Source of the DNA: Isoetes taiwanensis
Taxonomy: Eukaryota > Streptophyta > Lycopodiopsida > Isoetales > Isoetaceae
Length of the DNA stretch: 64,000 nucleotides
Reading direction: 5' to 3'
Assembly: GCA_021234155.1 (NCBI GenBank)
Contig: JAJEKV010000035.1
Location: forward strand, 11,470,407 to 11,534,406
Every line of letters begins with the position of its first letter. The stretch's first letter is position 1. The translations under genes and the position numbers were made by a program. Below the pieces are notes generated by a model, which searched no databases, was not told the origin of the DNA, and saw nothing but the letters and a program-made list of their open reading frames with translations. Shown here piece after piece: positions 1-11,308 of the stretch.

Positions 1-2371
1 ATGGACAACTTCTTCTTAATTCTGGTCACTATGGGTTCCCATATCCCCTGCAAAGAACTATTAATTGACAAAGGAATTCCCAGGATAGTTGTGGCAGAAT
101 TGGAGCTCAACACTTTGATCCCTTGTAGCATTGTATCTTGTGAGTCATAGATTATGGCACTCTTGTTTTTGTTTAGTCTGACTCCTGCAGCATCACCAAA
201 TTCATCCATAGTTGACAGAAAGTTTTCCAGACTCTTATCTTCTTTATCCAAAAATACAAAAGTATCGTCTGCATATTGCATCATAGTGAAGGGACCTTTA
301 TTATCTGGTAGCTGAAGGCTCTTTATATCCCCCTCAATTTGCATTTGTATTGCTTTCCTTGTTACCATCTCAGCCACAATGAGGAACAGGTAAGGGGCCA
401 ATGGGCATCCCTGTCTAACCCCTCTTTGACATTTGAACAGCTTGGTAGGTGTGCCATTGATAATTAATGCTGATGCTGAATTTACATTGAAGCTCCAAAC
501 CTTTTGATAGACATTGCTTGGAAGTCCAATATGTGTCATAGCTTTCTCTAAGAACTGCCAGCTTATTGTATCATATGCCCTTTTGAAATCCAACTTGAGC
601 AACATACAGTTTTGTCCTGATCTTTTATTCCAATGCAAACCTTCAAAGCCAGCCTCAATATAATTTTCCATTATATTCCTCTCGAGGTAAAAAGCTGATT
701 AAGCGGGGATTAATTGTTGAGTGTAGAAACATTTTTAACTGCTTGCCAATATCTTAGCTAAGACTTTGTAGCTTGTGTTTGTTAAAGAAATCGGTCTCAG
801 TCCCCAATCCCTTTTTTGGACAATCCACCTTTGGAATAAGTGTAATGTGTCCAAATTTTATGGCTGGATTGAGGCTATTGGCTTTCCAAGAGCCTTGGAA
901 AAAGGTTATCAAATCCTCTTTCATTATTTCCCAAAATTCCACATAGAATTCGGGCTGAATCCATCCGGTCCGGGCTTTTCCCAAAGCAGCCATAGATTTT
1001 AAAGTCTCCCAAATTTCTTTCTCCGGGAACCGCTAAGAGCTCATCATCCTTTAACACCTCCTTAGCTTTAGGAATATTCTCGAAGAAATTATCAATCACT
1101 TTTTCAGTACTTGGTAATTCCGAACATCTTCCTATATTCATCATGGAAAAAACCTTCTATTTCCTTTTGATCTTCAATGACTTTCCCACTGTCATCATTT
1201 ACCTTCACAATACCATTATTCAGGATTCTACTTTTTGCTGCCCTGAAAAAGAAAGCAGAGCCTCCATTATCCATACCATTGATGTATTTACATCTACTCC
1301 TTACTGCCAGTGATTTAGCCTCTCTCTCTTCAATTGCCTTTACCTTTATCTCAAGCTCCTCCTCTTCTTGCTGTGCCAGTTTGTTGTTCTTATCCTGAAA
1401 AAGTTTCCTTCTTATTTCACTGATCTTGAGATAAATCTCACATTTCTCCTTCCTCTTCTCTTTATACCATTCTCTGCCCCATCTCTTAATCCAGCCCTTG
1501 AATTCCCTCAGCCTAATGGTGAATGCTTTCATTGACTCAGTTTTTGGTAGAGGAGGCAAGGAGCTATAAAAGATCTTGAATTCATCACAAAATCTCTTGC
1601 ATTTCAACAGTTCTGTGTTGAATTTAAATGGGATGTTCTGACCACCCTTACATGCCACCATTTTGTCATCCAAGTATTGTGGGATGTGATCGTAAAATAG
1701 AATTCCCTATGTCTCCAAAGAACAACCACATTATCCCAAAGTGGAGCGAGATTTATTGCAAATATAGAATCTATCCAAAGAAAGCAAGATGTTCTATCAT
1801 CTCCCTTTCTCTTATTACTCCAGAATAAGTTTGAGATGAAGATGGGGATATACACACACTTTCGGTCATCGAGAAATCCCAAGCAAAGCAGATTCCTTTT
1901 TAGACATATTCAATTTCTTCCTAACTTTTGATCCCATTGTGGTGTGTTATTAAAGTCACCTGCTATCAAGTAATTCTCCATTTGATTGCCAACTATCCAT
2001 TGTCTCATTTGAGTCCATTGATCAGCCCTTTCATTTGGTTCAGTGGATGCATAGACATTGAAAATTCCCAATTTTTCTCGCTCCTTTCTCTAAGAGCGAC
2101 TACACCATCTCCCCGAGCTATGTGTGAATTTCTCGACAAAGAACCAAAACCTTTCCAAACCATACAAATACCTCCCTTTGTCCCATCAGCTTGGGCATAT
2201 ACAGAGTCTCCATTGGGAATGATCCAAGACCCCAAGTGTTGGGACTCAAAACTTGGAAGTCTATGTTCAGAATGTAATAATGTCGGCTTTCATCTCCTTA
2301 AGAGCTATGAGTGCTCTCTTTCTTTTAAGGGGCCCTTTATCCCCCCTCATATTCCAAGTGATTATCCTCAT
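1..2371 (-). pseudogene. LINE ORF2: endonuclease plus reverse transcriptase, broken
   Basis: ORF2 begins at 2371 with an N-terminus MRIITWNMRG typical of LINE apurinic-endonuclease domains, which nick the target DNA. A stop follows within about 25 codons. Endonuclease-like coding resumes at 2235-2005 and 1882-1604, a linker follows at 1673-1104, and the fingers region (SLNPAIKFGHITLIPKV) is at 993-754 in a shifted frame. The palm with LLKLDFKRAYDTISW lies near 600-545 and YADD near 270. Several frameshifts and stops make this a pseudogene. The window ends before the thumb and C-terminal region. Confidence 0.85.
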
Positions 2372-3822
2372 TGAGCGGGGCACTTAGTTCTAGCCCGAGA
2401 CCTTAAGTTAAAGGTCAATACAATGAGAACCCGAACCTTTTTATTGCATTTTTTGATCATAGGAGTGTAGAATACCTCAAGATCATCCTTTTTGGCAATC
2501 GACCCCTCATTCTTATACTCAATTGGGTTTATTGGGTTTGATCCCAGACCATTTGATATCTTAGACAGCACTACCTGGCCATCTAGACTTATTAGTCCAC
2601 TGGATTTCTCCAATCCTAGGCTAGATGGTGTTATAGGCCTGTGCTCATCATGGTGTACTTCACCCTGGCCTTTGACAGGACTTATAGGAGTTAAAGTAGA
2701 GTCCATCACATTTGAATCATCTTCCTGATCAAATCTTTCTCCTTCCCTCTCAGTATCTATGGGCGGATCTTCCATTGGGGATCTTGTATAGAATTTAAAC
2801 TTGTTTTCATACACTGTGTTTGCTGGAGTTAAGAACTCAGTTGGGGTGGCAGGGACTCTCTCCCCATTTTCAATCTCTTGTTCTCTCTCCATTATGTCCA
2901 AGAGGATATCTCCCATATCAAGGCTCTGTGTAATTTTTCCAGGAGTGGAAAAATTAATGCTTTTAGGAGTTACTTCTTCATGAATTTTAGAACCCTCTCC
3001 TTTGAGTAGAAGTGTACCCCCTGTGGAAAGATCTGAGTCAGAAGACTCAGGATATGTATTGACTGGAGGAAAATCAGATTCCTGAATAGTAAGGGTATTT
3101 TTCCTGAACTGATGGGCAGGTGTGACCACCATCTCCTTCTGTTCCAGGCAGATTACATCTTTTCCTTTATCCCCTTTCTGGATCAATCCTTCAGTAGGGC
3201 TTAATAAGTCTTTGGATTCCTCCAATCCTTGGCCTACTGGTTTGTTGAGGACCTTGACATGACATGCCAATTTTATATTTTTTTCTTTCTCCTTCCATTG
3301 TTTCCTCACAGCTTTATCATTGTTTTTTTGTTTCTGCTGTTCCATATTTTTTGATCTTGCTTTATCCTTTCTTGCTTTTTTGTAGGCACTACCATTTTTG
3401 TGTTGCCTTCTTTTTTTGGTTCCTGGAGTCCAAATTTCCTCTCTTTGTGCTATTCCTTCCACTTTTCCAAGAGTACCATTAATAATCTTTTGTTCACATC
3501 CTTCCTGAGTCTTCCTTGTGTTAGAATTAGATGGATCAGAGCTGAATTGCTTAGTTCCTTTGCATACTCCCCCTCCATGAAGTCTCAAACCACAGACATT
3601 ACAGGGGCTTGGGAGACCTTGCCAATTTACCTTAAGGCTCTTCTGATCCCCAAAGAAATCTTGGTATTGGACAGAGGATGGGATCGGGTTCAAAATATTC
3701 AATTGGATCCAAACCTTAGGAGCCCTTTCAGGAACTGATTCCCATCCTATGTATTCTCCAATTGAGGAGAATAGCCTCCTAAAAATCTCCTCGTGCCAGT
3801 AGATTGGGCTAAGGCCCTGCAC
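2368..3822 (-). CDS. LINE ORF1 (gag-like, zinc knuckle)
   Basis: This 484-codon open frame encodes the RNA-binding ORF1 product of the L1-type LINE. A CX2CX4HX4C zinc knuckle (CNVCGLRLHGGGVC) lies about residues 78-91. The following 400 residues are hydrophilic and rich in Lys, Glu, Ser and Thr, as in plant LINE ORF1 proteins. The true start is probably upstream, because conserved-looking sequence continues to about 3835 before an in-frame TAA. The stop codon TGA (2370-2368) overlaps the ORF2 start ATG (2371-2369) in an ATGA arrangement, which suits termination-reinitiation. It is uninterrupted, in contrast to the broken ORF2. Confidence 0.8.
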   Translation of the reverse strand: MQGLSPIYWHEEIFRRLFSSIGEYIGWESVPERAPKVWIQLNILNPIPSSVQYQDFFGDQKSLKVNWQGLPSPCNVCGLRLHGGGVCKGTKQFSSDPSNSNTRKTQEGCEQKIINGTLGKVEGIAQREEIWTPGTKKRRQHKNGSAYKKARKDKARSKNMEQQKQKNNDKAVRKQWKEKEKNIKLACHVKVLNKPVGQGLEESKDLLSPTEGLIQKGDKGKDVICLEQKEMVVTPAHQFRKNTLTIQESDFPPVNTYPESSDSDLSTGGTLLLKGEGSKIHEEVTPKSINFSTPGKITQSLDMGDILLDIMEREQEIENGERVPATPTEFLTPANTVYENKFKFYTRSPMEDPPIDTEREGERFDQEDDSNVMDSTLTPISPVKGQGEVHHDEHRPITPSSLGLEKSSGLISLDGQVVLSKISNGLGSNPINPIEYKNEGSIAKKDDLEVFYTPMIKKCNKKVRVLIVLTFNLRSRARTKCPAQ

Positions 3823-3838
3823 AGAACATTTAACATGG

Positions 3839-5772
3839 ACTATAGTAGCTTAACAATATGTTTTCAAATCCTTTACGACATGTACAACATGTTTTCAAAT
3901 CCTTTACACTACGAAGTTAATATGAAGTTAAGGATTGGGATTTTATGACGTTATTAACATTGGGGACGAAAATGTTGCAGAAATAAAGTGGTGTAAAAAT
4001 GAGGGAACTTAGAAAATGTGACACGTATCATTTATTCATTGGATGAGATGGCTGGATTGGGCCCGCCGTCCTTTACTTGGGCCTCCTCCTTTAAAAATGT
4101 TGTTCTCTAACCGATTTCATTAGGTTTGAGTTTTAGCGGTGATGCGTATCGAATACAAGCAATAGCGCCTCCAACAAATCCCTCGCTGTAAGTGCAGCTC
4201 TATCCGATCCGGCAGTTCTTCCTTGGAGGCAGTCGTTTTTACTATGGCTTAAGAGAATCTGTATTGGATGCCGATTATAGTAGGAAGATGGGCTTGTGGC
4301 TCTTATGCATCAAATGGATGGAACTGCTGGATTGGGTAGATCTACACTTACAGTAAGGGATTTGCTGGAATAGTATGGAACGCGCCTTGTTGCATCTGTA
4401 CTGTGTTCTTTTGGATGTTATTCACTAGAAATGTCTGTTGTGGATGTTCTAATGAAATAAAAAATATATGCATGTGTAGTGCTTTAGCAAACTAACTAGG
4501 CGAGGGTTGTATGTTTCTGCGAATGTTTAAATAAAGAATAAATGCGTGTGTAGACCTTTCACAAGCTTAATTAGGTGAGGATTGTATGTTTTTGCTTAAA
4601 ACTGCAATTTCATTGCCTTTGATGAGTTTGTGACCAAGAAGGGCATTTGTTCACTTCCATCAACATGCATACTGAGAAGAGCACCCATTACATTTCATGC
4701 AGATGTAGCTTGTTGGAAGTCATGTAGCTTGTTGGAAGTCATCAAAGTGTCCTCTGTATTGCTTCCTTATTGGCAGTTATTTGCTTAGCTTTTTATGATG
4801 CAGAAGTTGTACAGACTGGCTTTTTAACTTTTTCTCTGCAGCTTTTCAGTTTATGTTAAGTAATTTCTTGAGGATGACGTCTTCAATAGACTTTCTAAAA
4901 GTAATATCTTTTCTCTGCAGCTTTTCAGTTCCTGTAAGTAATTTCTTGAGGATGACGTCTTCAATAGACTTTCTAAAAGTAATATCATAGGCAGTTTAGC
5001 AAGGTAACATATTCACTTTAGAAATCTTATTCAGCTTTTTATGCAGTCACTGTGCATAGGAAGGCTCATTGCTCATGCATGCAGAGTCGGTATCTTGCAT
5101 AGCTTTGTAACTGCCTTTTGGTAAATTGTGACTCTGCAATTGTGGAACAAATTGTGAAATTGCGAATTGTGACTGGTAAATTGTGAGATTGACAGTAATG
5201 TTTATGGAAGATGTTTAAGAGAACGCCCAAGGCTTCCCATAATTGCAGTTCAGTGGAGCCGTATTGAAATTTACTATGCATAGCTTCTGAACTGCCGCAC
5301 TTGAGTCGAGATAGACCTTAGAGCTCTTTCACGAATGTTACTTGCGACTTTTGCTCGTTTAAGTTCTCGCAAATTTTAAGTTGTTTAAGTTGGCTTAATA
5401 TATACAATACATGCTGCTCCGTTGTTACATGAGATGGGCTTTTGTAATTGAACAATATAGAAATCAGGTGGCATTTTGTTTTGATGAGCTGTAATGCTGT
5501 TACATTATTACACCGACATTCCCTTACATTGTAGAATGAAAGTTGCTAGCCAATTACGTATTATAAATTAGGAAATTTACCAAAATAACACTAGTTTCTC
5601 TCCTCTCTTTTCTCCGAGTTCGCTACAATCCTTATATGCCTTTTAGGATTGCATGTGTTTTTGTTTTTCATCCCCCAGCCAAAGTAACATTGAAACTTGT
5701 TGATTGTAAATGTTGTTCGTTCGGCTCGGATCTAGGTGCCTTGAATCTAGATGCTGCACTTTCATTGTCATG
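3839..5772. other. Spacer with a possible promoter and small duplications
   Basis: No protein gene is recognisable here. Two TGGGCC site-II-like elements (4058-4063, 4078-4083) are followed by a CT-rich stretch and a GTAAGT donor-like site at 4188. This resembles promoters of translation or organelle-related plant genes with a 5'-UTR intron, but no matching coding exon was found. A 19-bp unit is duplicated in tandem at 4704-4742. A 24-bp stretch is repeated at about 3856-3915. Confidence 0.35.
4833..4986. repeat. Two-copy tandem duplication, ~77-bp unit
   Basis: The segment starting TTTTCTCTGCAGCTTTTCAG and ending CTTTCTAAAAGTAATATC occurs twice in tandem with few differences. Each copy contains a TCTCTGCAG acceptor-like site, so the duplication may have doubled an intron-exon boundary, if this is transcribed. 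Confidence 0.85.
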
Positions 5773-5957
5773 TTGGTGTTGTTTAGCTTGGTGCTTTTAC
5801 ATCCCTTGTGTGTTTCCTCTTATACAATTACATGATTGCATGTATCCTCTTATATACAACAATTATTATATTGGTGTTGTTTAGCTTGGTGCTTTTACAT
5901 CCCTTGTGTGTTTCCTCTTATACAATTACATGATTGCATGTATCCTCTTATATACAA
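5773..5957. repeat. Two-copy tandem duplication, 98-bp period
   Basis: The unit beginning TTGGTGTTGTTTAGCTTGG and ending CTCTTATATACAA occurs at 5773 and again at 5871 with near identity. The second copy ends in the TATACAAT that serves as target site for the adjacent hAT-type MITE. Confidence 0.9.
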
Positions 5958-5958
5958 T

Positions 5959-6173
5959 CAAGGGTCGAAATTAGGGGGGTTCCTCCCCAGAATATCCGAT
6001 TAAAGTTGGAAATATCCGATTTGCTAAAGTAGATGCAGGCAAATTTCTGGTAAAAATTTCATAAAAATAGTGTTAAATCCGGCAAATTAGAGGTATTTTT
6101 CTCAAAAATCCGGTAAGCATAAATAAAGGACGGCATTTTTGCTGGTTAGTGCAAAATCTAAATTCGAGGCCTG
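5959..6173. mobile_element. hAT-type MITE (215 bp) with 8-bp target duplication
   Basis: The element begins CAAGGGTCGAAATTAG and ends CTAAATTCGAGGCCTG, giving an imperfect 16-bp terminal inverted repeat of the hAT style. It is flanked on both sides by the identical octamer TATACAAT (5951-5958 and 6174-6181). An 8-bp duplication is the hAT hallmark. The interior is AT-rich and non-coding, so it would depend on a transposase from elsewhere. Confidence 0.85.
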
Positions 6174-6194
6174 TATACAATTATATGTGAGTGC

Positions 6195-6278
6195 TTAGGG
6201 TGGACTACCATTTCAATGGAAATAACTAACTTTATTTAGGGTGGACTATCATATCAATCGAAATAACTATCTTTATTT
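6195..6278. repeat. Two-copy tandem duplication, 41-bp period
   Basis: TTAGGGTGGACTA starts at 6195 and again at 6236, with similar following sequence through CTTTATTT. There are a few substitutions between the copies. Confidence 0.75.
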
Positions 6279-6358
6279 CGTCCAATAGAGCATCTTTGCG
6301 ACTTTTGTGGAGCTCATTTGTTTTTATAAAAGCTACAGTAGTTGTTATCCCAATAATA

Positions 6359-6512
6359 TTAGACATTGGCTATGTCAGTGTAATCCTTCATTGCAATCCT
6401 CTCCATGCCTTTGATGGCATTAGCAGTGATCTCTTTTGCTAACTTCTCAGTAGCCTCCTCTTCGAAGGATGTGTACTCACCAAGATGAGCATATCGTATT
6501 CTTGATGGTAGT
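6359..6512 (-). other. Possible unidentified coding exon fragment
   Basis: The minus-strand frame reads RIRYAHLGEYTSFEEEATEK and then continues to a stop at 6359 with a charged, helix-prone composition unlike the surrounding noncoding DNA. It abuts the 3' tail of the adjacent LINE copy. It may be the last exon of a host gene or part of a target into which the LINE inserted. I do not recognise the protein. A GTGAGT inside the stretch could instead be a splice donor. Confidence 0.25.
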
Positions 6513-6532
6513 AAGAGATTGCCTTTTGACAT

Positions 6533-7248
6533 TAATTGAATTGAATTGAATTGATTTTTATCGTCCGCAGAGATCAATTGGCCCATGGGAGCCAACACAA
6601 GGAATACAACAAGGATATTATTGTTAGGATTAAAAATCCTCGTCCATGAGGGTTTTCGAGGGAAAAACTTTGGCAATAATAGGTATGCTGTTGTACAATG
6701 ATATATGACAATGATACATTATGATGTGCCTCGGTGCATCGTCGAGGACGTAATTGCGTGCGGGCATCCATGGCGTCTTGGAGATAAGATTCCAGCGAAC
6801 GCACCGGTGTTGTATTCAACAATGCATGCATCTACTAGTTAGACTGGATCAACTCAGTATAGCTGGTTAGACAAGATCAACTCAGCTGGCGCAAATGTGA
6901 TTGAATGCTGGGCAATGCCGCAAAGGGGTTTTCATCTTCAATAGCACCCTGTTGGCAACAAAGACACAATTAATTCTCTCGTGCCTCCCGAGCCCATTTG
7001 CCTATCTCAATTCGCTAGGGATGTGCACTTGTGTGCATGGAACCTATCAATCTGCGCTTTTTCAGTGGCAAATGTGTCCGGAGGTAGCGCTGTAGACCAC
7101 ATGCAAGTGGGGGTTTGATCTGGACCTTATAGTGCGTTGTCTGAATATGTGCAACGGCACCAGTATCCCAACGATTGCCGAGGAAGCAAGCATCAAGGTA
7201 TTGTCGTAGCTGATGGTGGTCTGGGTCCGACACCTCCTGGGGCAATGG
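6533..7248 (-). mobile_element. LINE fragment (second clade), 3' end with pentanucleotide tail
   Basis: This minus-strand fragment carries the 3' end of a non-LTR retrotransposon different from the L1-type copy. On the plus strand it begins with repeated AATTG (6533-6554), the complement of its simple-sequence 3' tail. It then shows the same order of blocks as the copies at 28745 and 32402: the 'cgtcc-cgGAGAcca' segment, the 'GGTTTTCGAGGGAAAAACtt' stem-like segment, and a degenerate C-terminal coding region with DPDHHQLRQYL near 7225-7190. It is truncated at its 5' side, where the LTR-like block begins. Confidence 0.75.
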
Positions 7249-7915
7249 TGATGCCCTGCCTCTCAGGAGCTGCAGGTGACAGCCTGGCTCTTGTTTTGGG
7301 GGGTTAAGCCGGGGACAAATCGTGTGTCGCCACGATTCTCTAGCCGCCCGTGGAACTTCTAGACCCTGGGAAGGGGAGATGCAACCCTTCCTGCCTCAAC
7401 GGACCGGGGAGATGCAACCCGGAGTAGTCTCGAGCTAGAGTCATGCCGGAGCCCGATTTAGCCCATCTGCAAAGTATGCACAGGAGGGGCGGATGGAGTG
7501 GTCAACCCTAGTCATTGTCTATAGCCAGCCCCGCCATTGTTATGACTCGGTCTGCTCTATCTTGAGGCCTAGCCGTCAGTCTACCTCCCCATGAGTCTGA
7601 GCCTTGGGTAAGAGCTCTCATGTTTTATGGCATATGTTTATCTCTGTTGTAGCTATGGATATGTGGATGTGCTACCCTTCGGGGTAGTATGATGTATTGT
7701 TATTGCTAGTTCTGACGTTATTTATGCTTCCGCTGTGATAGGAGCCCATAGGGGAAGGGCGCGCAAGACATCTTCGTGTCCCCTTCCGCACTAGGGATAC
7801 CCTGGAGTGAGGGATAGACGGAGGGCCCGTGCGGTCGAAGGACTGGATGGGGGATTTCCTACGGAGTGTACGGCCGGGTGCCGTATATTTTGTAGGGAAC
7901 GTCACACTCTTGGGT
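7249..7915 (+). mobile_element. LTR-like block related to 15.3-16.9 kb
   Basis: This GC-richer block shares ordered landmarks with 16080-16680: GGGGAGATGCAACCCGG, GGCGGATGGAGTGG followed by CAACCC, GTGAGCCTTGGGTA-like text, and a short hairpin around ACCCTTCGGGGT (compare CACCCTTCGAGGTG). It has no coding capacity. The relationship suggests two diverged copies of the LTR or leader of one retrotransposon family. No boundaries or primer site are visible here. Confidence 0.5.
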
Positions 7916-8559
7916 GCGAGTTTCTTAAAAATCTTGCTTTGATGGGTGTAGATTGTGGAGATAATGGGAAGTTGACGGTGTAAAAGCTTGCTGATGCTAT
8001 ATTATCTTTGAAACTGAGTGTGGTCTTGCAAGACATTTGATATCCTTCCAGCACTTGCCATTTGAATTCTTAGATGGCTAACAAATGCAAAGCTATAAAG
8101 TGGTATCTAATAAGCTAAGTTGGTTCTCACTCACTGAATAACAAATGAACTCTAATTTTCAAATGTTGCTTATAATTTGCAATGCCAAGGAAAGCTTGGG
8201 AATTAACAAATGTTGTCATACACAATGAACTTTAATTTTCAAATGCTGCTTATAATTTGCAATGCTAAGGAAACATTTGATGCTTGGGAATTAAGAAATG
8301 TTGGCATACATTAGACATTCTAGACATGATATGAGGCTTTTTAAGATGCCATATATGGACAGTCTATTATAGTCTGCCACCTTAGACATTTATAAATTAT
8401 TCTGTGTGCAACCTACCTCTATGCCCTTATCTGTTGGCTACACCTGCATGTAGGAAAATCAGGCAGGCATTTCCAGTGTTGTGGATTACGTGCTGGTGGC
8501 TAAACAAGATTTGCACCTCATCACTTAGCTTCGAGCGGGCACAAACACTGGCTGGGATA
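7916..8559. other. AT-rich spacer, nothing recognised
   Basis: AT-rich sequence with a local imperfect duplication (AATGAACTCTAATTTTCAAATG near 8144 and again near 8224). No gene or element boundary was identified. Confidence 0.4.
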
Positions 8560-9668
8560 ACCAGCCACTTTTTCTCCAAGTGGATTGGCAGTCTGCTCAT
8601 ACCATATGTGATCCAAACCCCCGCTTGCCTTAGCTGCAGCTGGATTATGATCGCGCGATGACTCATGCCCAGATGCTAGTACCTGACCTAACAAAATTTT
8701 TGCAACTCCAACGCTATAGCAACAGACTGACCAGTTGGTCACAGTGCTTATGTCTGCCTCGGAGAGATGCTTTGTTAGAAGTCACCCCGGAAGGTCCCGA
8801 GAACTATAACCTTTCCCCTTAATCAGTGGTTTGATGCTAAATGTAGGGACCTTAACTGATGGCTTCGACAAGCCACTGACCCCCCTTGCACCCCCTCGCG
8901 ATCAGACAGTACTGTCTTTTTGTGAAAGGGAAGAAAGCCAGAATACATTGCCGAGCATCAGAGAGAAACGTTTTACCCACTAGAGAGGCATCCCAGAACA
9001 TTTTGGAGAAAGGTGTTGAGCAAGCCTCTGCAGCTCATTTCCGGACCAATGGGTCTGGAGTCCAAAAATATCAGTCCGGACCAATGGGTATAATACTTGC
9101 ACCAGCTCTATGATCCACCTGGGGTCTGGCTAGAGGTACCTCCCCAAAGGGGCCCAGTCTTGGAAATCACAGAGGCAGATGTCACGCAGAGCCTGTCGCG
9201 TCTCGCCAATGGCAAAGTTGCAGACTTGGTTATCGGGACCACCAATAGTGCCCATCTTGGTCGCACTATTTAATAGGGCATTACAGGAAGGATTTCTCCA
9301 ACAATGGACCACTAGCAGAGTGGTCCCCATCTACAAGGCAGAAGACCCGCACAACCCAGCCAACTACAGAACAATCATGGTCAGTTCACTCTTTGCAAAA
9401 CTAATGGCTAGCATCATTGAATAGCAATTGACGATGTGGGCAGAGGAGACAGAAACAAAGGCGCTTATACAGGCAGGATTCAGGCTCCGACACTCCACCA
9501 TTGACCACATATTCACACTCCGTACCTTGGTTGAGGATAGCAGGAACTGCCGCCAAGATCTTTACTGCTGCCGCCAGGATCCCTACTGCTACTTTGTCGA
9601 CTTTGCAAATGCCTTTGACACTGTGCCTAGAAAAAAGTTGTGGGAAAGACTAAGACAGTTGGGAGCCC
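8560..9668 (+). mobile_element. LINE (second clade), plus strand, truncated in the RT
   Basis: The plus strand carries the linker and N-terminal RT of the same LINE clade as the copies at 6.5, 28.7 and 32.4 kb. Pre-RT blocks include NQWFDAKCRDL (about 8823) and PDQWV..LHQLYDPPG (about 9076). The RT fingers read TTSRVVPIYKAEDPHNPANY (9308-9368) and the palm begins YFVDFANAFDTVPRKKLWER (9592-9651). A stop separates two frames near 9424 and a CRQD repeat disturbs the palm. At about 9668 the sequence switches abruptly to the copia element, so the catalytic YADD half is missing. It is dead. Confidence 0.85.
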
Positions 9669-10246
9669 CTAATGTGATATACAATGAATCTGCAAGTAAG
9701 TTGTCTTTTGATTCCTTATTCCTGCAAAACATCTTAAATTCATTTGAACTGAACTCACCTCCCCTGTCAGAGCATAAGGTTCTGATTTTCCTTCCAGTTT
9801 CAGCCTCTACTTCACTCACGTATGATTTGAATACTTCAAAGGCAGAGTTCTTAGTCCTTAGTTTTTCTACTGAAGTCATCAATTAATGTCATGAAATATC
9901 TTTTACCTGATAGACTTGTGACGTTCAGTGGTCCACGTAGATCGGTGTGAACTAAATCTAGGACCCCTTTTGCCCTTTTGTGTGATCTTTTGAATGGAAG
10001 CCTGCTGTGTTTTCCAAGGATGCAGCCAGCACATATAAAATCTTCCATCTTGTTTTCTGCTGCATTGATTAACCCTTTCTTAATCAATAATTCAACTGTT
10101 TTTGAATTTACATGGCACATTCTTTCATGCCAAGTTTTAATGGTAGTGCTTCCAATGTGATTGATACTTGGAAAGTGATCTTTGTGCAGTCCAAACAAAT
10201 TTCCAACCCTTTTTCCAATAAACTTAATTTTTTCATTGAAGAACAC
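9589..10246 (-). pseudogene. copia GAG-pre-integrase and integrase core, partial
   Basis: 10246-9851 holds the zinc-binding pre-integrase region (TWHERMCHVNSKTVELLIKK, then CAGCILGKHSRLPF) and the first integrase Asp in LVHTDLRGPLNV. The second Asp region is at 9882-9589 in another frame (IRTLCSDRGGEFSSNEFK). The coding then runs into LINE sequence, so the catalytic Glu segment is missing. Integrase would insert the element cDNA; this one cannot. Confidence 0.85.
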
Positions 10247-10309
10247 TTTACATTCCAGCTTTTCAAATACAACTTTATAACCGAGGTCTACAAGGTAACA
10301 AACTGATAT

Positions 10310-10771
10310 CTAATTTCTAACTAGTCCAGGTACACAAAGTACATCTTTTAGTTGTACACTTTTTCCTTCTAAATCATAGAGCTCTAGCATTCCAATATCT
10401 TTTATTTCTTGAAGGTCTCCATTTCCTAGCTGTACATGTCCTCCCTTTCTGTCCTGACATTTTTTAAGCAACTTTGATGATACAGTCACGCTCCTTTCAG
10501 CTCCCGAATCTAGTATCATAAGATTATGGTCACTGTTAGCTTGTCCCAGAGCATGTATTTCAGAAGTAGTTACCTCAGTGTCTTCATTAAGCTCATCCTC
10601 ATTAGCTCGGGTGTCTTGTGCAAGGTTGACAGCTGGATTTCCCTTGCCAGTGCCATTGTTTCTATTTCCAAGGCCATCTCGACTATCTGCACCCCTGCCT
10701 TTGCCTCTTCCCCTAGTATTTTGTCCCATTTGGACTTGAACAATTTGTTGATATATGCTCCTTACCATCAC
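10310..10771 (-). pseudogene. copia aspartic protease
   Basis: The catalytic motif is MILDSGAERS near residues 85-94, corresponding to the LDSGAS/T of copia proteases, followed by LKDVLCVPGLVRN typical of the domain end. In active copies the residue after Ala is usually Ser or Thr; here it is Glu. It continues into integrase in a different frame. Confidence 0.8.
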
Positions 10772-11006
10772 AATTGAAGCATATGATCTCCTTTTTCAAA
10801 TTAGGGCAGTCAGCTTTAAGATGCCCATAGCTGTCCCATATATAACAAGGCCCTACTTTCCTTTTACTTGCTGCATTGTAAGATTTGTTTTGTTTGTATT
10901 TTCCAGCATATAACACCTCAATGTTTTCTTCTTCTTCCTGCCCAAGCTTGCCTTGTTCAAACTCAGTCCTCACTATTTGAATAGCATGGTCTTTGGATTT
11001 GGCCAC
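10713..11006 (-). pseudogene. copia nucleocapsid with zinc knuckles
   Basis: The segment carries one good CX2CX4HX4C knuckle (CFNCDGKEHISTNC, about 10791-10750). Upstream is a second, degenerate knuckle (GPCYIWDSYGHLKADCP) in which one Cys is lost. It overlaps the following protease frame by about 60 bp, so a frame change lies between them. Confidence 0.8.
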
Positions 11007-11009
11007 AGT

Positions 11010-11264
11010 CTACAATAGAGTTGCCAAATGAGCATTATGAGAAACAGACCTGGATATTGCTAACAATTGATATTGTTCATTAAGAATGACCCCTGCCCCT
11101 TCTAAGTCTGCAACAATTGAGTCAAATTTTTCAAAGAACTCAGTTATATTATCATTTTCACAAAGTTTCAATTTCCTCAGCTGCTTTTCCAATACATCAA
11201 TTTGTGATGATGTTTTAGCCTCATAGTTTTTAATCATGTACATCCACATTTCTCTAGGTGTCAT
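11010..11264 (-). pseudogene. copia gag, UBN2-like helical part
   Basis: This segment contains MTPREMWMYMIKNYEAKTSS and LEKQLRKLKLCENDNITEFF, the Trp-and-helix pattern of UBN2-type copia gag. It ends at a stop just before the nucleocapsid part at 11006. Confidence 0.75.
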
Positions 11265-11308
11265 ACCTCTGAGTTTCAGTTTAATAACTGCTCCAACTTT
11301 GCAACAGA

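Larger units (their letters stand above)
1..3838 (-). mobile_element. L1-type LINE, damaged, runs off window start
   Basis: This is a non-LTR retrotransposon of the plant L1 type, read on the minus strand. ORF1 lies at 3822-2368, the endonuclease begins at 2371 and the reverse transcriptase runs to position 1, where its C-terminus leaves the window. In the RT the palm motif RGVRQGCPLAPYLF sits near 428-385 and the catalytic QYADD near 279-262. A reading-frame break lies between about 690 and 1100, and the endonuclease contains stops soon after its start, so the copy is dead. The sequence above 3838 no longer reads as LINE, suggesting a 5' truncation there. The identification is firm; the exact 5' end is not. 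Confidence 0.9.
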
